64,000 bases of DNA from positions 1-64,000 of the forward strand of contig JBCBMO010000001.1 in the NCBI GenBank assembly GCA_039822785.1. Reading direction: 5' to 3'. The notes beneath the pieces are model-generated. The model saw nothing but the letters and a program-made list of their open reading frames with translations, had not been told where the DNA came from and ran no database searches. Positions 57,857 to 64,000 of the stretch are shown here, piece after piece (positions within the stretch are counted from its first letter, which is position 1; every line of letters begins with the position of its first letter). The DNA comes from Thermohalobaculum sp039822785 (GTDB taxonomy: Bacteria > Pseudomonadota > Alphaproteobacteria > Rhodobacterales > Rhodobacteraceae). Both the position numbers and the translations under genes were made by a program.

Positions 57857-58938
57857 CCGCCCTTCCCCAGCAGGCGCGAGAGGGGGCCCACGAACATAAG
57901 CGCCAGGGCACCGGAGAAGAGGATGATGAGGCCCTGGATCAGCAGCACCATCTCTCGGGTGATGGTTGTGAACTCGAAATCGAGCTCGGCGCCGCCCTGG
58001 TAGAGCGCGCCGAAGAGCAGCGCCGCCAGGATGACGCCCACCGGATGCGCCCGGCCCATGAGCGCGACGGCGATGCCGGTGAAGCCGTAGCCGGCGGTGA
58101 AGTTGATGGTGGCCTTGCCTTGAGCGCCCATGACCTCGTTCAGCGCCATCATCCCCGCCAGCGCGCCGGACAGCGCCATGGCCTGCACGATCAGCCGGCG
58201 CACGGGGACGCCCGCATAGGCGGCGGCATCGGGTGCATTGCCAAGCGCGCGCAGGGTGTAGCCCCAGCGGGTGCGCCAGACGATCACCCAGACGGCGAAA
58301 GCTGCAAGCAGCGCGATGACGAAGGCGAGGTTGAGCGGTGTCCGCGTCGCCTCCATCCCCAGCGCGGCGGCGATGTCGTGGATGAAGGGCAGGCGGGCGC
58401 CCTCCGCGATCTCCCGCGTCTCGGGGTTGGGCTGGCCGGCGCGGATCAGGGGCCCGGCGAGCAGGGCGACGGTGACGCCGGCGGCGATGAAGTTGAACAT
58501 GATCGTCGTGATGACGATGTGGCTGCCGCGATAGGCCTGCAGCCAGCCCGGTATCGCGGCCCAGGCGGCGCCCGCGGCGGCGGCGGCCAGGATCGCGAGC
58601 GGGATGACGATCAGCCCCGGCAGGAAGGGGTCGAGCGCGAGGCAAAGGCAGACCGCCCCGATCCCGCCGATGCCGGCTTGCCCCTCCGCCCCGATGTTGA
58701 AGAGCTTGGCCTGGAAAGCGACCGCGACGGCCAGTCCCGTGAAGATGAAATTGGTCGCGTAATAGAGCGTGTAGCCGATGGCCCCGTCGTAGACAAAGGC
58801 GCCCTGGAGCATGACGCCCATAGCCTCCACCGGGTCCTCGCCGATGAGAGCCACCACGACGCCGGCCACCAGGAAGGCGAGGGTGATGTTGATGAGCGGT
58901 AGCAGGCCGACGTCGATCCAGGCGGGCAGGCGGGTCAT
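57853..58938 (-). CDS. Nucleoside-type ABC transporter permease 1
   Basis: 361 residues. It has about nine hydrophobic helices, with AFQAKLFNIGAEGQAGIGGIG, GSHIVITTIMFNFIA and INFTAGYGFTGIAVALMGRAHP, standard for the first permease of BMP-linked nucleoside systems. It overlaps the ATPase and permease 2 by four bases each, so the three are made together. Confidence 0.91.
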   Translation of the reverse strand: MTRLPAWIDVGLLPLINITLAFLVAGVVVALIGEDPVEAMGVMLQGAFVYDGAIGYTLYYATNFIFTGLAVAVAFQAKLFNIGAEGQAGIGGIGAVCLCLALDPFLPGLIVIPLAILAAAAAGAAWAAIPGWLQAYRGSHIVITTIMFNFIAAGVTVALLAGPLIRAGQPNPETREIAEGARLPFIHDIAAALGMEATRTPLNLAFVIALLAAFAVWVIVWRTRWGYTLRALGNAPDAAAYAGVPVRRLIVQAMALSGALAGMMALNEVMGAQGKATINFTAGYGFTGIAVALMGRAHPVGVILAALLFGALYQGGAELDFEFTTITREMVLLIQGLIILFSGALALMFVGPLSRLLGKGG

Positions 58939-60491
58939 GCGGCGCCCTCATGTTGTTGGTCCTGGGCGCCCTCGGTCGTACCGCTCATCAGCAGGCCCAG
59001 CCGGTCGCGCGTGGCCTCGGCCCGGTCGATCTCGCCCATGATGCGGCCTTGGTTGATGACCGCCACGCGGTCGGCGATGGCGAGGATCTCGTCGAGCTCG
59101 ACCGAGACCACGAGGATCGCGCATCCGGCTTGTTTCATGGCGATGAGCCGCGCATGGATGGCCTCGATTGCGCCGATGTCCACGCCGCGGGTGGGCTGGC
59201 CCACCAGCAGGACCCGCGGCGCCGCCTCCATCTCCCGCGCCAGCACCAGCTTCTGCTGGTTGCCACCCGAGAACCCGGCGGAGCGGAGGCGCGGGTTGTC
59301 CGGGCGCACGTCGAAGCTGGACATCAACTGCGCGCAATGGCGCGTCAGCGTGGTGGGGCTCAGCCAACGGCCCACGCCGGCGTTCGGCCCCTCGTGGTAG
59401 CCCAGCACCGCGTTCTCGCGCGCCTCGAAGGGTAGGACCAGGCCGCGGCGATGGCGATCCTCGGGCACGTGGGCGACGCCCAGGGTGCGCATCTCGGCCG
59501 GGTCAGTGGGATGGGCGGCGTCGATCACGCGCTCGGCAGTGACGACCTGCCCCTCCTGCGGCGCCGCGAGGCCTGAGAGCAGGTCCAGCAATTCGGTCTG
59601 CCCGTTGCCCGCGACACCGGCGAGGCCCAGGATCTCACCCTCGCGCATGGTCAGCGACACGTCGGTCAGCCGCGCAACGCCGCGCTCGTCGCGCCAGGTG
59701 AGGCCGGTCGCCACCATGGCCGCCGCGCCGGGGTCGGTGTCGATGCGCTCCGCCTCCAGCTTCACGCCGCGCCCGACCATGAGGGAGGCCAGCTCCTCCC
59801 GATTGGTCTCGGCGACCGCGCGGTGGGCAACCATCCGGCCCTGGCGCATCACCGAGACATTGTCGCAGATCTCCATGATCTCGCGCAGCTTGTGGGTGAT
59901 GAGCAGGATCGTGACCCCGCGGGACTTGAGCACCTTGAGGATCTCGAAGAAGCGGTCGGTCTCGTCCGGCGTCAGCACCCCGGTCGGCTCGTCGAGGATC
60001 AGCACCCGCGCACCGCGGCGCAGGGCCTTCACGATCTCGACGCGCTGCTGCAGACCCACGCCCAGGTCGCCGACCAGCGCATCCGGGTCGACCGCCAGGC
60101 CATAGTCGGCAGACAGCCGCGCGAGGTCCGCCCGGGTCGCCGCGCGGCCCTCCTTGAGCAGAAAGCCCCCCTCGGCGCCCAGCATGACGTTCTCGAGCAC
60201 GGTGAAGGTGGGCACCAACATAAAGTGCTGGTGGACCATGCCGATGCCAAGCTCGATGGCATCGGCGCTGTCGGCGATCTCGACCGGTGCGCCGTCGATC
60301 TCGATCGCCCCCTCGTCGGCCTGGTAGAAGCCGAAGAGGATCGAGACCAGGGTCGACTTGCCGGCCCCGTTCTCGCCGATGATGCCGTGGATCGTGCCCG
60401 CACCCACCTCCAGGTCCACCGCGTCGTTGGCGACGACGGGGCCGAACCGCTTGGTGATGCCCCGCAGCAGGATGGCCGGCGCGCCGCTCAT
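58935..60491 (-). CDS. Nucleoside-type ABC transporter ATP-binding protein (two ATPase domains)
   Basis: 518 residues. The first domain is complete: Walker A GENGAGKST, GMVHQHFMLVPTFTVLENVMLG, Walker B VLILDEPTGVLTP. In the second domain Walker A is degenerate (GVAGNGQTE), as usual for this RbsA/NupA-like family, while FSGGNQQKLVLAREM and LVGQPTRGVDIGA are kept. It powers the two permeases. Its ATG overlaps the VOC gene stop. Confidence 0.93.
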   Translation of the reverse strand: MSGAPAILLRGITKRFGPVVANDAVDLEVGAGTIHGIIGENGAGKSTLVSILFGFYQADEGAIEIDGAPVEIADSADAIELGIGMVHQHFMLVPTFTVLENVMLGAEGGFLLKEGRAATRADLARLSADYGLAVDPDALVGDLGVGLQQRVEIVKALRRGARVLILDEPTGVLTPDETDRFFEILKVLKSRGVTILLITHKLREIMEICDNVSVMRQGRMVAHRAVAETNREELASLMVGRGVKLEAERIDTDPGAAAMVATGLTWRDERGVARLTDVSLTMREGEILGLAGVAGNGQTELLDLLSGLAAPQEGQVVTAERVIDAAHPTDPAEMRTLGVAHVPEDRHRRGLVLPFEARENAVLGYHEGPNAGVGRWLSPTTLTRHCAQLMSSFDVRPDNPRLRSAGFSGGNQQKLVLAREMEAAPRVLLVGQPTRGVDIGAIEAIHARLIAMKQAGCAILVVSVELDEILAIADRVAVINQGRIMGEIDRAEATRDRLGLLMSGTTEGAQDQQHEGAA

Positions 60492-60949
60492 GCAGGGCCG
60501 TCCGGGTGGGCGGCGACCAGCTCGACCGTGTTGCCCTCGGGGTCCTCGGTGAAGACACCGCGCCAGCCGATCCAGTCGAAGTGCTCCACGCGGTAGGGCT
60601 GCCCGAGGCGGTCATACCAGGCCATCGCGGCCTCTTGCTCGGCATAGTCGATCGTCAGGGCGAGGTGGTGGAGCGAGGACCCGGCCCCCGTTACGGGGGC
60701 GCCGGCGCCCGTGGGATGCAGGCCAGGGCGCACGACGGCGTCCTGCGCGAAGAGCGCGAGGACCGTGGTATGCCCCGCATGGCCCTCGGCTATGCTGAAG
60801 AACACGATCCCGTTCTCGCGGGCTGCCAGGCGCTCCAGCCCGATCACCTCGGCGTAGAAACGCTCCATCGCGTCCAGGTCGGCGCAACGGACCGCCACTT
60901 CGCCGAGGGCACGTACGGTGAAGCCGCGGGCCTCTGCTGCGTCGCTCAT
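60488..60949 (-). CDS. VOC/glyoxalase-fold protein within the nucleoside transporter operon
   Basis: 153 residues. Two beta-alpha-beta modules: GEVAVRCADLDAMERFYAEVIGLE and LHHLALTIDYAEQEAAMAWYDR, closing with FTEDPEGNTVELVA. The His/Glu ligands of a metal site are plausible (H in LHHLAL, E in NTVELVA). The reaction is unknown. It lies between the binding protein and the ATPase, overlapping the latter by ATGA, and so is co-expressed with nucleoside uptake. Confidence 0.84.
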   Translation of the reverse strand: MSDAAEARGFTVRALGEVAVRCADLDAMERFYAEVIGLERLAARENGIVFFSIAEGHAGHTTVLALFAQDAVVRPGLHPTGAGAPVTGAGSSLHHLALTIDYAEQEAAMAWYDRLGQPYRVEHFDWIGWRGVFTEDPEGNTVELVAAHPDGPA

Positions 60950-60976
60950 CGTCTCAGAGGCCCGGGCGCGGCCGGC

Positions 60977-61987
60977 TCAGACCGGGCAGTCGCCGGTGGT
61001 CTCGTAGTTGTGGACCTCGACCTCGCCGGCGATGATCGCGGTGCGGGCGGCTTCGACCGCGGCCTTGATCTCCTCGCTCAGCAGGGGCTCGTTGTTCTCG
61101 TCAACGGCCCAGTCGACCCCGTCCTCGGCCAGACCGAGGATGTTCACGCCGGGCTCGAAGCTGCCGTCCATCGCCGACTTCAGGGTGTCATAGGCAGCCA
61201 CGTCCACGCGCTTGACCATCGAGGTCAGCACATTGCCCGGCGACACGCCGTTCTGGTTGCTGTCCACGCCGATGGCGAGCTTGCCGGCATCCGCCGCGGC
61301 GCGGATCACGCCCAGGCCGGTACCGCCGGCGGCGTGGTAGACCACGTCGGCACCGCGGTCGATCTGGCTCTGCGTGATCTCCGCGCCCTTGGTCGGGTCG
61401 TTCCAGGCCGAGGGCGTGGTGCCGGTCATGTTCTGGAAGACCTCCGCGCCATCGTTGGTGGCCATGACGCCTTGCACGTAGCCGCAGGCGAACTTGCGGA
61501 TCAGCGGGATGTCCATGCCGCCCACGAAGCCGACCTTGCCGCTCTCGGACTTCATCGCCGCGGCGACGCCGACCAGGTAGCTGCCCTCATGCTCCTTGAA
61601 GGCGTACTGGCGCAGGTTGGGCCGGTCGAGCCAGCTCACGTCGATGATCGCGAAGCTGACGTCGGGGTTGTCGGCGGCGACCTTGTCGATGGCATCCGCC
61701 TGCGCGAAGCCCACGCCCAGCACCACGGTGGCGCCGCGCTGGACCATGCGGCGCATGGCCTGTTCGCGCTGGGCTTCGTTGGTGACCTCGAACTCCATCA
61801 CCTCGACGCCGGTCTCCTCGATGAAGCGGGAGACCCCGCCCCAGACGCCCTCGTTGAAGCTCTTGTCGAACTTGCCGCCCATGTCGAAGACGACGGCGGG
61901 CTTGAACTCCTCGGCGTAGGCGACGGCGATGGGGGCGGCGGTCGCGACGATGGCGGCGGCGGCACCGGCGATGAGTGTCTTGAGCAT
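60977..61987 (-). CDS. BMP-family nucleoside-binding protein
   Basis: 336 residues. A signal peptide (LIAGAAAAIVATAAPIAVAYA) precedes the BMP motifs VVFDMGGKFDKSFNEGVWGG, GSYLVGVAAAMKSESGKVGFVGG, ADVVYHAAGGTGLGV and AIGVDSNQNG. BMP-family proteins bind nucleosides (PnrA, BmpA) in the periplasm. It opens the leftward operon through preA, and this context makes a pyrimidine nucleoside or related compound the likely ligand. Confidence 0.9.
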   Translation of the reverse strand: MLKTLIAGAAAAIVATAAPIAVAYAEEFKPAVVFDMGGKFDKSFNEGVWGGVSRFIEETGVEVMEFEVTNEAQREQAMRRMVQRGATVVLGVGFAQADAIDKVAADNPDVSFAIIDVSWLDRPNLRQYAFKEHEGSYLVGVAAAMKSESGKVGFVGGMDIPLIRKFACGYVQGVMATNDGAEVFQNMTGTTPSAWNDPTKGAEITQSQIDRGADVVYHAAGGTGLGVIRAAADAGKLAIGVDSNQNGVSPGNVLTSMVKRVDVAAYDTLKSAMDGSFEPGVNILGLAEDGVDWAVDENNEPLLSEEIKAAVEAARTAIIAGEVEVHNYETTGDCPV

Positions 61988-62126
61988 GGGTGTGATCCTC
62001 TTGGGGGGCCTGTTTGGATCACCATAAGCACAGCCGGTCGCGATGGTTAAGCCTGAACCCGCCGTTCGTAGCGCGGCGGAGAGGGGCGGTAGACGGGAAA
62101 TCCGTGCCGGCCGCGCCCCAGCGATG

Positions 62127-62549
62127 TCATGCCACTGTATCCGCCGTGCCTGCCGTACCCGCCGCGCCCTCGGGGATCAGCCCGGTGCCGGGGCGCGCAT
62201 GGCACAGGCCCCAGGCCCGCAGGGCCAGGATCGTCGGCTCCAGGGCGCGGCCCTTGTCGGTCAATGCGTACTCCACCCGCGGGGGCACGACGGCATAGAC
62301 CTTGCGCGCCACGATGCCATCGGCTTCCAGCTCGCGGAGTTGCTTGGTGAGGCTGCGCTGGGTCACCCCGCCCACCTGCCGCGCCAAGGCGTTGAACCGC
62401 AGGGTGCCGCCGAGCAGGTGATAGACGATCAGCCCCTTCCACTTGCCGGCGATCTGCTCCAGCGCCGCCTCCACCGGACAGCCGTCGCTGCAGTCGTAGG
62501 TGTCGAAGCGCGGCGTTGGCGGTATCGGGGTCTCGTCTGCGGTATCCAT
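62127..62549 (-). CDS. HxlR-family winged-helix regulator
   Basis: 140 residues. CPVEAALEQIAGKWKGLIVYHLLGG, LRFNALARQVGGVTQRSLTKQLRELEADGIV and PPRVEYALTDKGRAL are the full HxlR signature. The cysteines near the N-terminus (YDCSDGCPVE) are the residues that sense electrophiles or redox state in related YodB and QorR proteins. It is divergent from the ABM/DUF1330 pair, with 96 bases between, so it probably represses them. Confidence 0.9.
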   Translation of the reverse strand: MDTADETPIPPTPRFDTYDCSDGCPVEAALEQIAGKWKGLIVYHLLGGTLRFNALARQVGGVTQRSLTKQLRELEADGIVARKVYAVVPPRVEYALTDKGRALEPTILALRAWGLCHARPGTGLIPEGAAGTAGTADTVA

Positions 62550-62645
62550 TCGGTGCCTATCCCCTCGTTTTGTGCGTACTTGCAGAACTGCGCCTATCTG
62601 GTCATCTGCCAGCCCAACGACGCCGATGTCAAAAGGGAGACCCCG

Positions 62646-62933
62646 ATGGCCCTGACCATCCTCGCCCAGATCACCGCCGCCCCGGGGCAGGAGGCTTTGG
62701 TGCGCGCCGAGCTCGAGAAGCTAGTGCCGATCACCCGGGCCGAGGCCGGGTGCATCCGGTACGATCTCCACGTCGACAATGCGCATCCTGGCTTCTTCGT
62801 CTTCTACGAGACCTGGGAGAACCGGGCGCTTTGGCAGGCCCATATGCAGGCGCCGCATCTCGTCGCCTATGGCAAGGCGACCGAGGGGGCTGTGGCCGGT
62901 TTCGTGCTCAACGAGATGACCGAGATCGCCTGA
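62646..62933 (+). CDS. Antibiotic biosynthesis monooxygenase-domain (ABM) protein
   Basis: 95 residues. TILAQITAAPGQEALVRAELEKLV, RAEAGCIRYDLHVDN and FFVFYETWENRALWQAH are typical of the YgiN/ABM fold, whose members act on quinones or quinol-like compounds. AAAAGGGAG precedes ATG 62646. Location opposite an HxlR regulator fits a quinone or electrophile response, as in YodB-type systems. The substrate is not known. Confidence 0.87.
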   Translation: MALTILAQITAAPGQEALVRAELEKLVPITRAEAGCIRYDLHVDNAHPGFFVFYETWENRALWQAHMQAPHLVAYGKATEGAVAGFVLNEMTEIA

Positions 62934-62951
62934 CAGGAGGAGGTTCGAACA

Positions 62952-63254
62952 ATGGCATTCTATTCGGTTCTGGAAGTGACCCTGACAGACGATGCATGGG
63001 TCCCGGGCTACCTGCCCACGGCCAATGCCCTGGTCGCGCAGCACGGCGGCCGGTACCTGGCGCGCACCGCCAACCATGCCCGGCTGGAGGGGGAGGGCAC
63101 CGACCCCGCGCTCAGGATCGTCATCGAGTGGCCCTCGCGCACGGCGGCGGAGGCCTTCATGGCGGATCCGGCCTATGCGCCCCACCTGGAGGCCCGCACG
63201 AAGGGCTCGGTCAGCCACCACGTGCTGATCGAGGGGCGCGACGACCTCGCCTGA
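62952..63254 (+). CDS. DUF1330 family protein
   Basis: 100 residues. YSVLEVTLTDDAWVPGYLPTA, VAQHGGRYLART and IVIEWPSRTAAEAFMADPAYAP match the DUF1330 ferredoxin-like fold, related to ABM domains. The gene follows the ABM gene by 18 bases with AGGAGGAGG upstream, so the two are co-transcribed and probably share the HxlR control. Function unknown. Confidence 0.87.
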   Translation: MAFYSVLEVTLTDDAWVPGYLPTANALVAQHGGRYLARTANHARLEGEGTDPALRIVIEWPSRTAAEAFMADPAYAPHLEARTKGSVSHHVLIEGRDDLA

Positions 63255-63277
63255 GGCTGAACGGCTTCGCGGCTGGA

Positions 63278-63844
63278 TCAGCCGATCTTGCGCAGCCGGT
63301 CGCCGGTGCTGATCGTGCCCTCGACCTCCACCCGGCAGTAGATCCCGCGCAGGCGGTGCTGTTTGCCGGGGCCCACGTTGACGAAGAGACAGGCGTCGCG
63401 GCCGTAGCGGTCGATGAAGGCCTGGCAGCCGTTATGGGGCACCGCGGTCACCACCATCTCGACCGTCCCGAGCGCCAGCCGCGTTCCCGGCGGCGTATTG
63501 GCCGGTGTCAGGTCCATGTCGACGAAGAGGTTGTCGCCCGCGGGGGGCCAGCCGTCCTCCGGCCCCGCGATGGCGCGGATCACCCGCGACATCATCAGGC
63601 AGATCTGCACGTCCGGGTCGGGCCTGCCGTCGGGCAGGGATTTCCAACACCCTTTGGCCCAATGGTCGCCCTCCACCCCGCCGGTGCGGGTCAGCCGCGC
63701 GGTCGCCGGCGTCAGTCGCTCACCATGGCCCGGCCGGCTGACGATGAGGTCCAGCCGCCCGCCGTCCTTAGGTGCGGCCAGGATCTGGGGCAGCTGTGCC
63801 TTCAGCCCCGCCAACGTGGGATGAGGAAGGGTGATCGCGTCCAT
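63278..63844 (-). CDS. MOSC-domain protein
   Basis: 188 residues from ATG 63844 with AGGAGG upstream. RLDLIVSRPGHGERLTPATARLT, GVEGDHWAKGCWK, GDNLFVDMDLTPANTP and PHNGCQAFIDRYGRDACLFV are MOSC-like; the cysteine in HNGCQAF is the conserved catalytic or sulfur-carrying residue. MOSC proteins take part in sulfur transfer or molybdenum-cofactor-linked reductions (YuaD/YiiM type). It converges on the DUF1330 gene. Confidence 0.87.
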   Translation of the reverse strand: MDAITLPHPTLAGLKAQLPQILAAPKDGGRLDLIVSRPGHGERLTPATARLTRTGGVEGDHWAKGCWKSLPDGRPDPDVQICLMMSRVIRAIAGPEDGWPPAGDNLFVDMDLTPANTPPGTRLALGTVEMVVTAVPHNGCQAFIDRYGRDACLFVNVGPGKQHRLRGIYCRVEVEGTISTGDRLRKIG

Positions 63845-63951
63845 CGCCGGCCTCCTGCGGTCGTGCAGGAGAATGAAAGCACTTTCCAAACAAGTGGTCG
63901 AGGGCGGAAACCCACCCCGTCGCGCCCTCGACACCCGTGTGAGACGGGCCC

Positions 63952-64000
63952 TCAGCCCTTGAGGCCGATCTCGCGCAGGCGCTCCTGCAGGAAGTCGTCG
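63952..64000 (-). CDS. 3' end of a leftward gene cut by the right window edge
   Basis: Fifteen codons in the minus frame read DDFLQERLREIGLKG and then TGA at 63954-63952. The reading is clean up to the edge, so a gene enters from the right. Too little is present to name it. Confidence 0.5.
   Translation of the reverse strand, partial: DDFLQERLREIGLKG

Noticed and set aside
56888..58951. 687-codon leftward frame that would fuse two permeases
   Set aside because: Its N-terminal part is out of phase with permease 1 and has no permease motifs; the true permease 2 starts at GTG 57856 with a GTGA overlap.
62550..62645. GCAG-AA-CTGC as an HxlR operator
   Set aside because: Four-base arms are too short to distinguish from chance in this base composition.
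1..64000. CRISPR array, rRNA, tRNA, phage or insertion-sequence genes
   Set aside because: No regularly spaced repeats, no RNA-gene signatures and no transposase, integrase or structural phage motifs were seen on reading.

Overview
The window is very G+C-rich and densely packed. Genes commonly overlap by ATGA, and GTG and TTG starts occur. Gene content (TauR/Tpa/Xsc taurine pathway, SoeABC-type sulfite dehydrogenase, an MttB homologue beside GcvT-fused oxidoreductases, a CheY/CheA/CheW/CheR/CheB operon with a STAS gene) fits an alphaproteobacterium, most likely a marine Rhodobacterales-type organism. This is inferred from gene families only; no rRNA or tRNA gene is visible.

Layout. 0-2 kb: a truncated DUF482/GNAT-like gene, an MlaC-like protein and a hotdog thioesterase. 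2-13.3 kb: a chemosensory locus, with cheY divergent from GGDEF-EAL, STAS, cheA, cheW, MCP, cheW2, cheR and cheB. 13.3-15.5 kb: divergent HisD-family dehydrogenase (HpsN-like, sulfopropanediol) and SDR. 15.5-22.7 kb: a leftward operon of XRE-cupin regulator, FAD-GcvT oxidoreductase, non-pyrrolysine MttB homologue and second FAD-GcvT oxidoreductase, probably for N-methyl compounds. 22.8 kb: TerB-like gene. 23.3-34.3 kb: a leftward taurine run, tpa, tauR, xsc, ackA, soeA, a LysE-type exporter, soeB, soeC, with two matching direct-repeat sites that I assign to TauR.

34.4-36.8 kb: a small-gene patch with a GGCT-like protein, two near-duplicate GFA genes (one frameshifted), a lipoprotein, a possible broken secreted gene and palindromic repeats. 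36.9-43.4 kb: a leftward urtABCDE-type transporter operon ending in a formamidase/acetamidase. 43.6-52.3 kb: a rightward XRE-cupin regulator, nitrilase-family amidohydrolase, second amide/urea-type ABC transporter (with permease and ATPase fused), DUF1028 protein, AtzG-like peptide and amidase. Together these look like a nitrogen-scavenging module of unknown substrate. 52.4-53.7 kb: an AT-richer patch with a GNAT and an orphan gene. 53.7-62 kb: a leftward nucleoside/pyrimidine operon, BMP-type binding protein, VOC protein, ATPase, two permeases, cytidine deaminase, PreT, PreA. 62-64 kb: HxlR regulator divergent from an ABM monooxygenase and DUF1330 gene, a MOSC protein and a truncated gene at the right edge.

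How the parts work together: taurine nitrogen goes to alanine through Tpa, the C2 sulfonate is split by Xsc to acetyl phosphate and sulfite, AckA makes ATP from the acetyl phosphate, and SoeABC oxidises the sulfite. No taurine importer is present. The most unusual items are the TauR-like paired operators, the corrinoid-less MttB/GcvT operon, the nitrilase-DUF1028-AtzG-amidase transporter module, a cyclase with a damaged EAL domain in the che operon, and a dispersed 25-12-25 palindrome that supplies a stop codon to a neighbouring gene.
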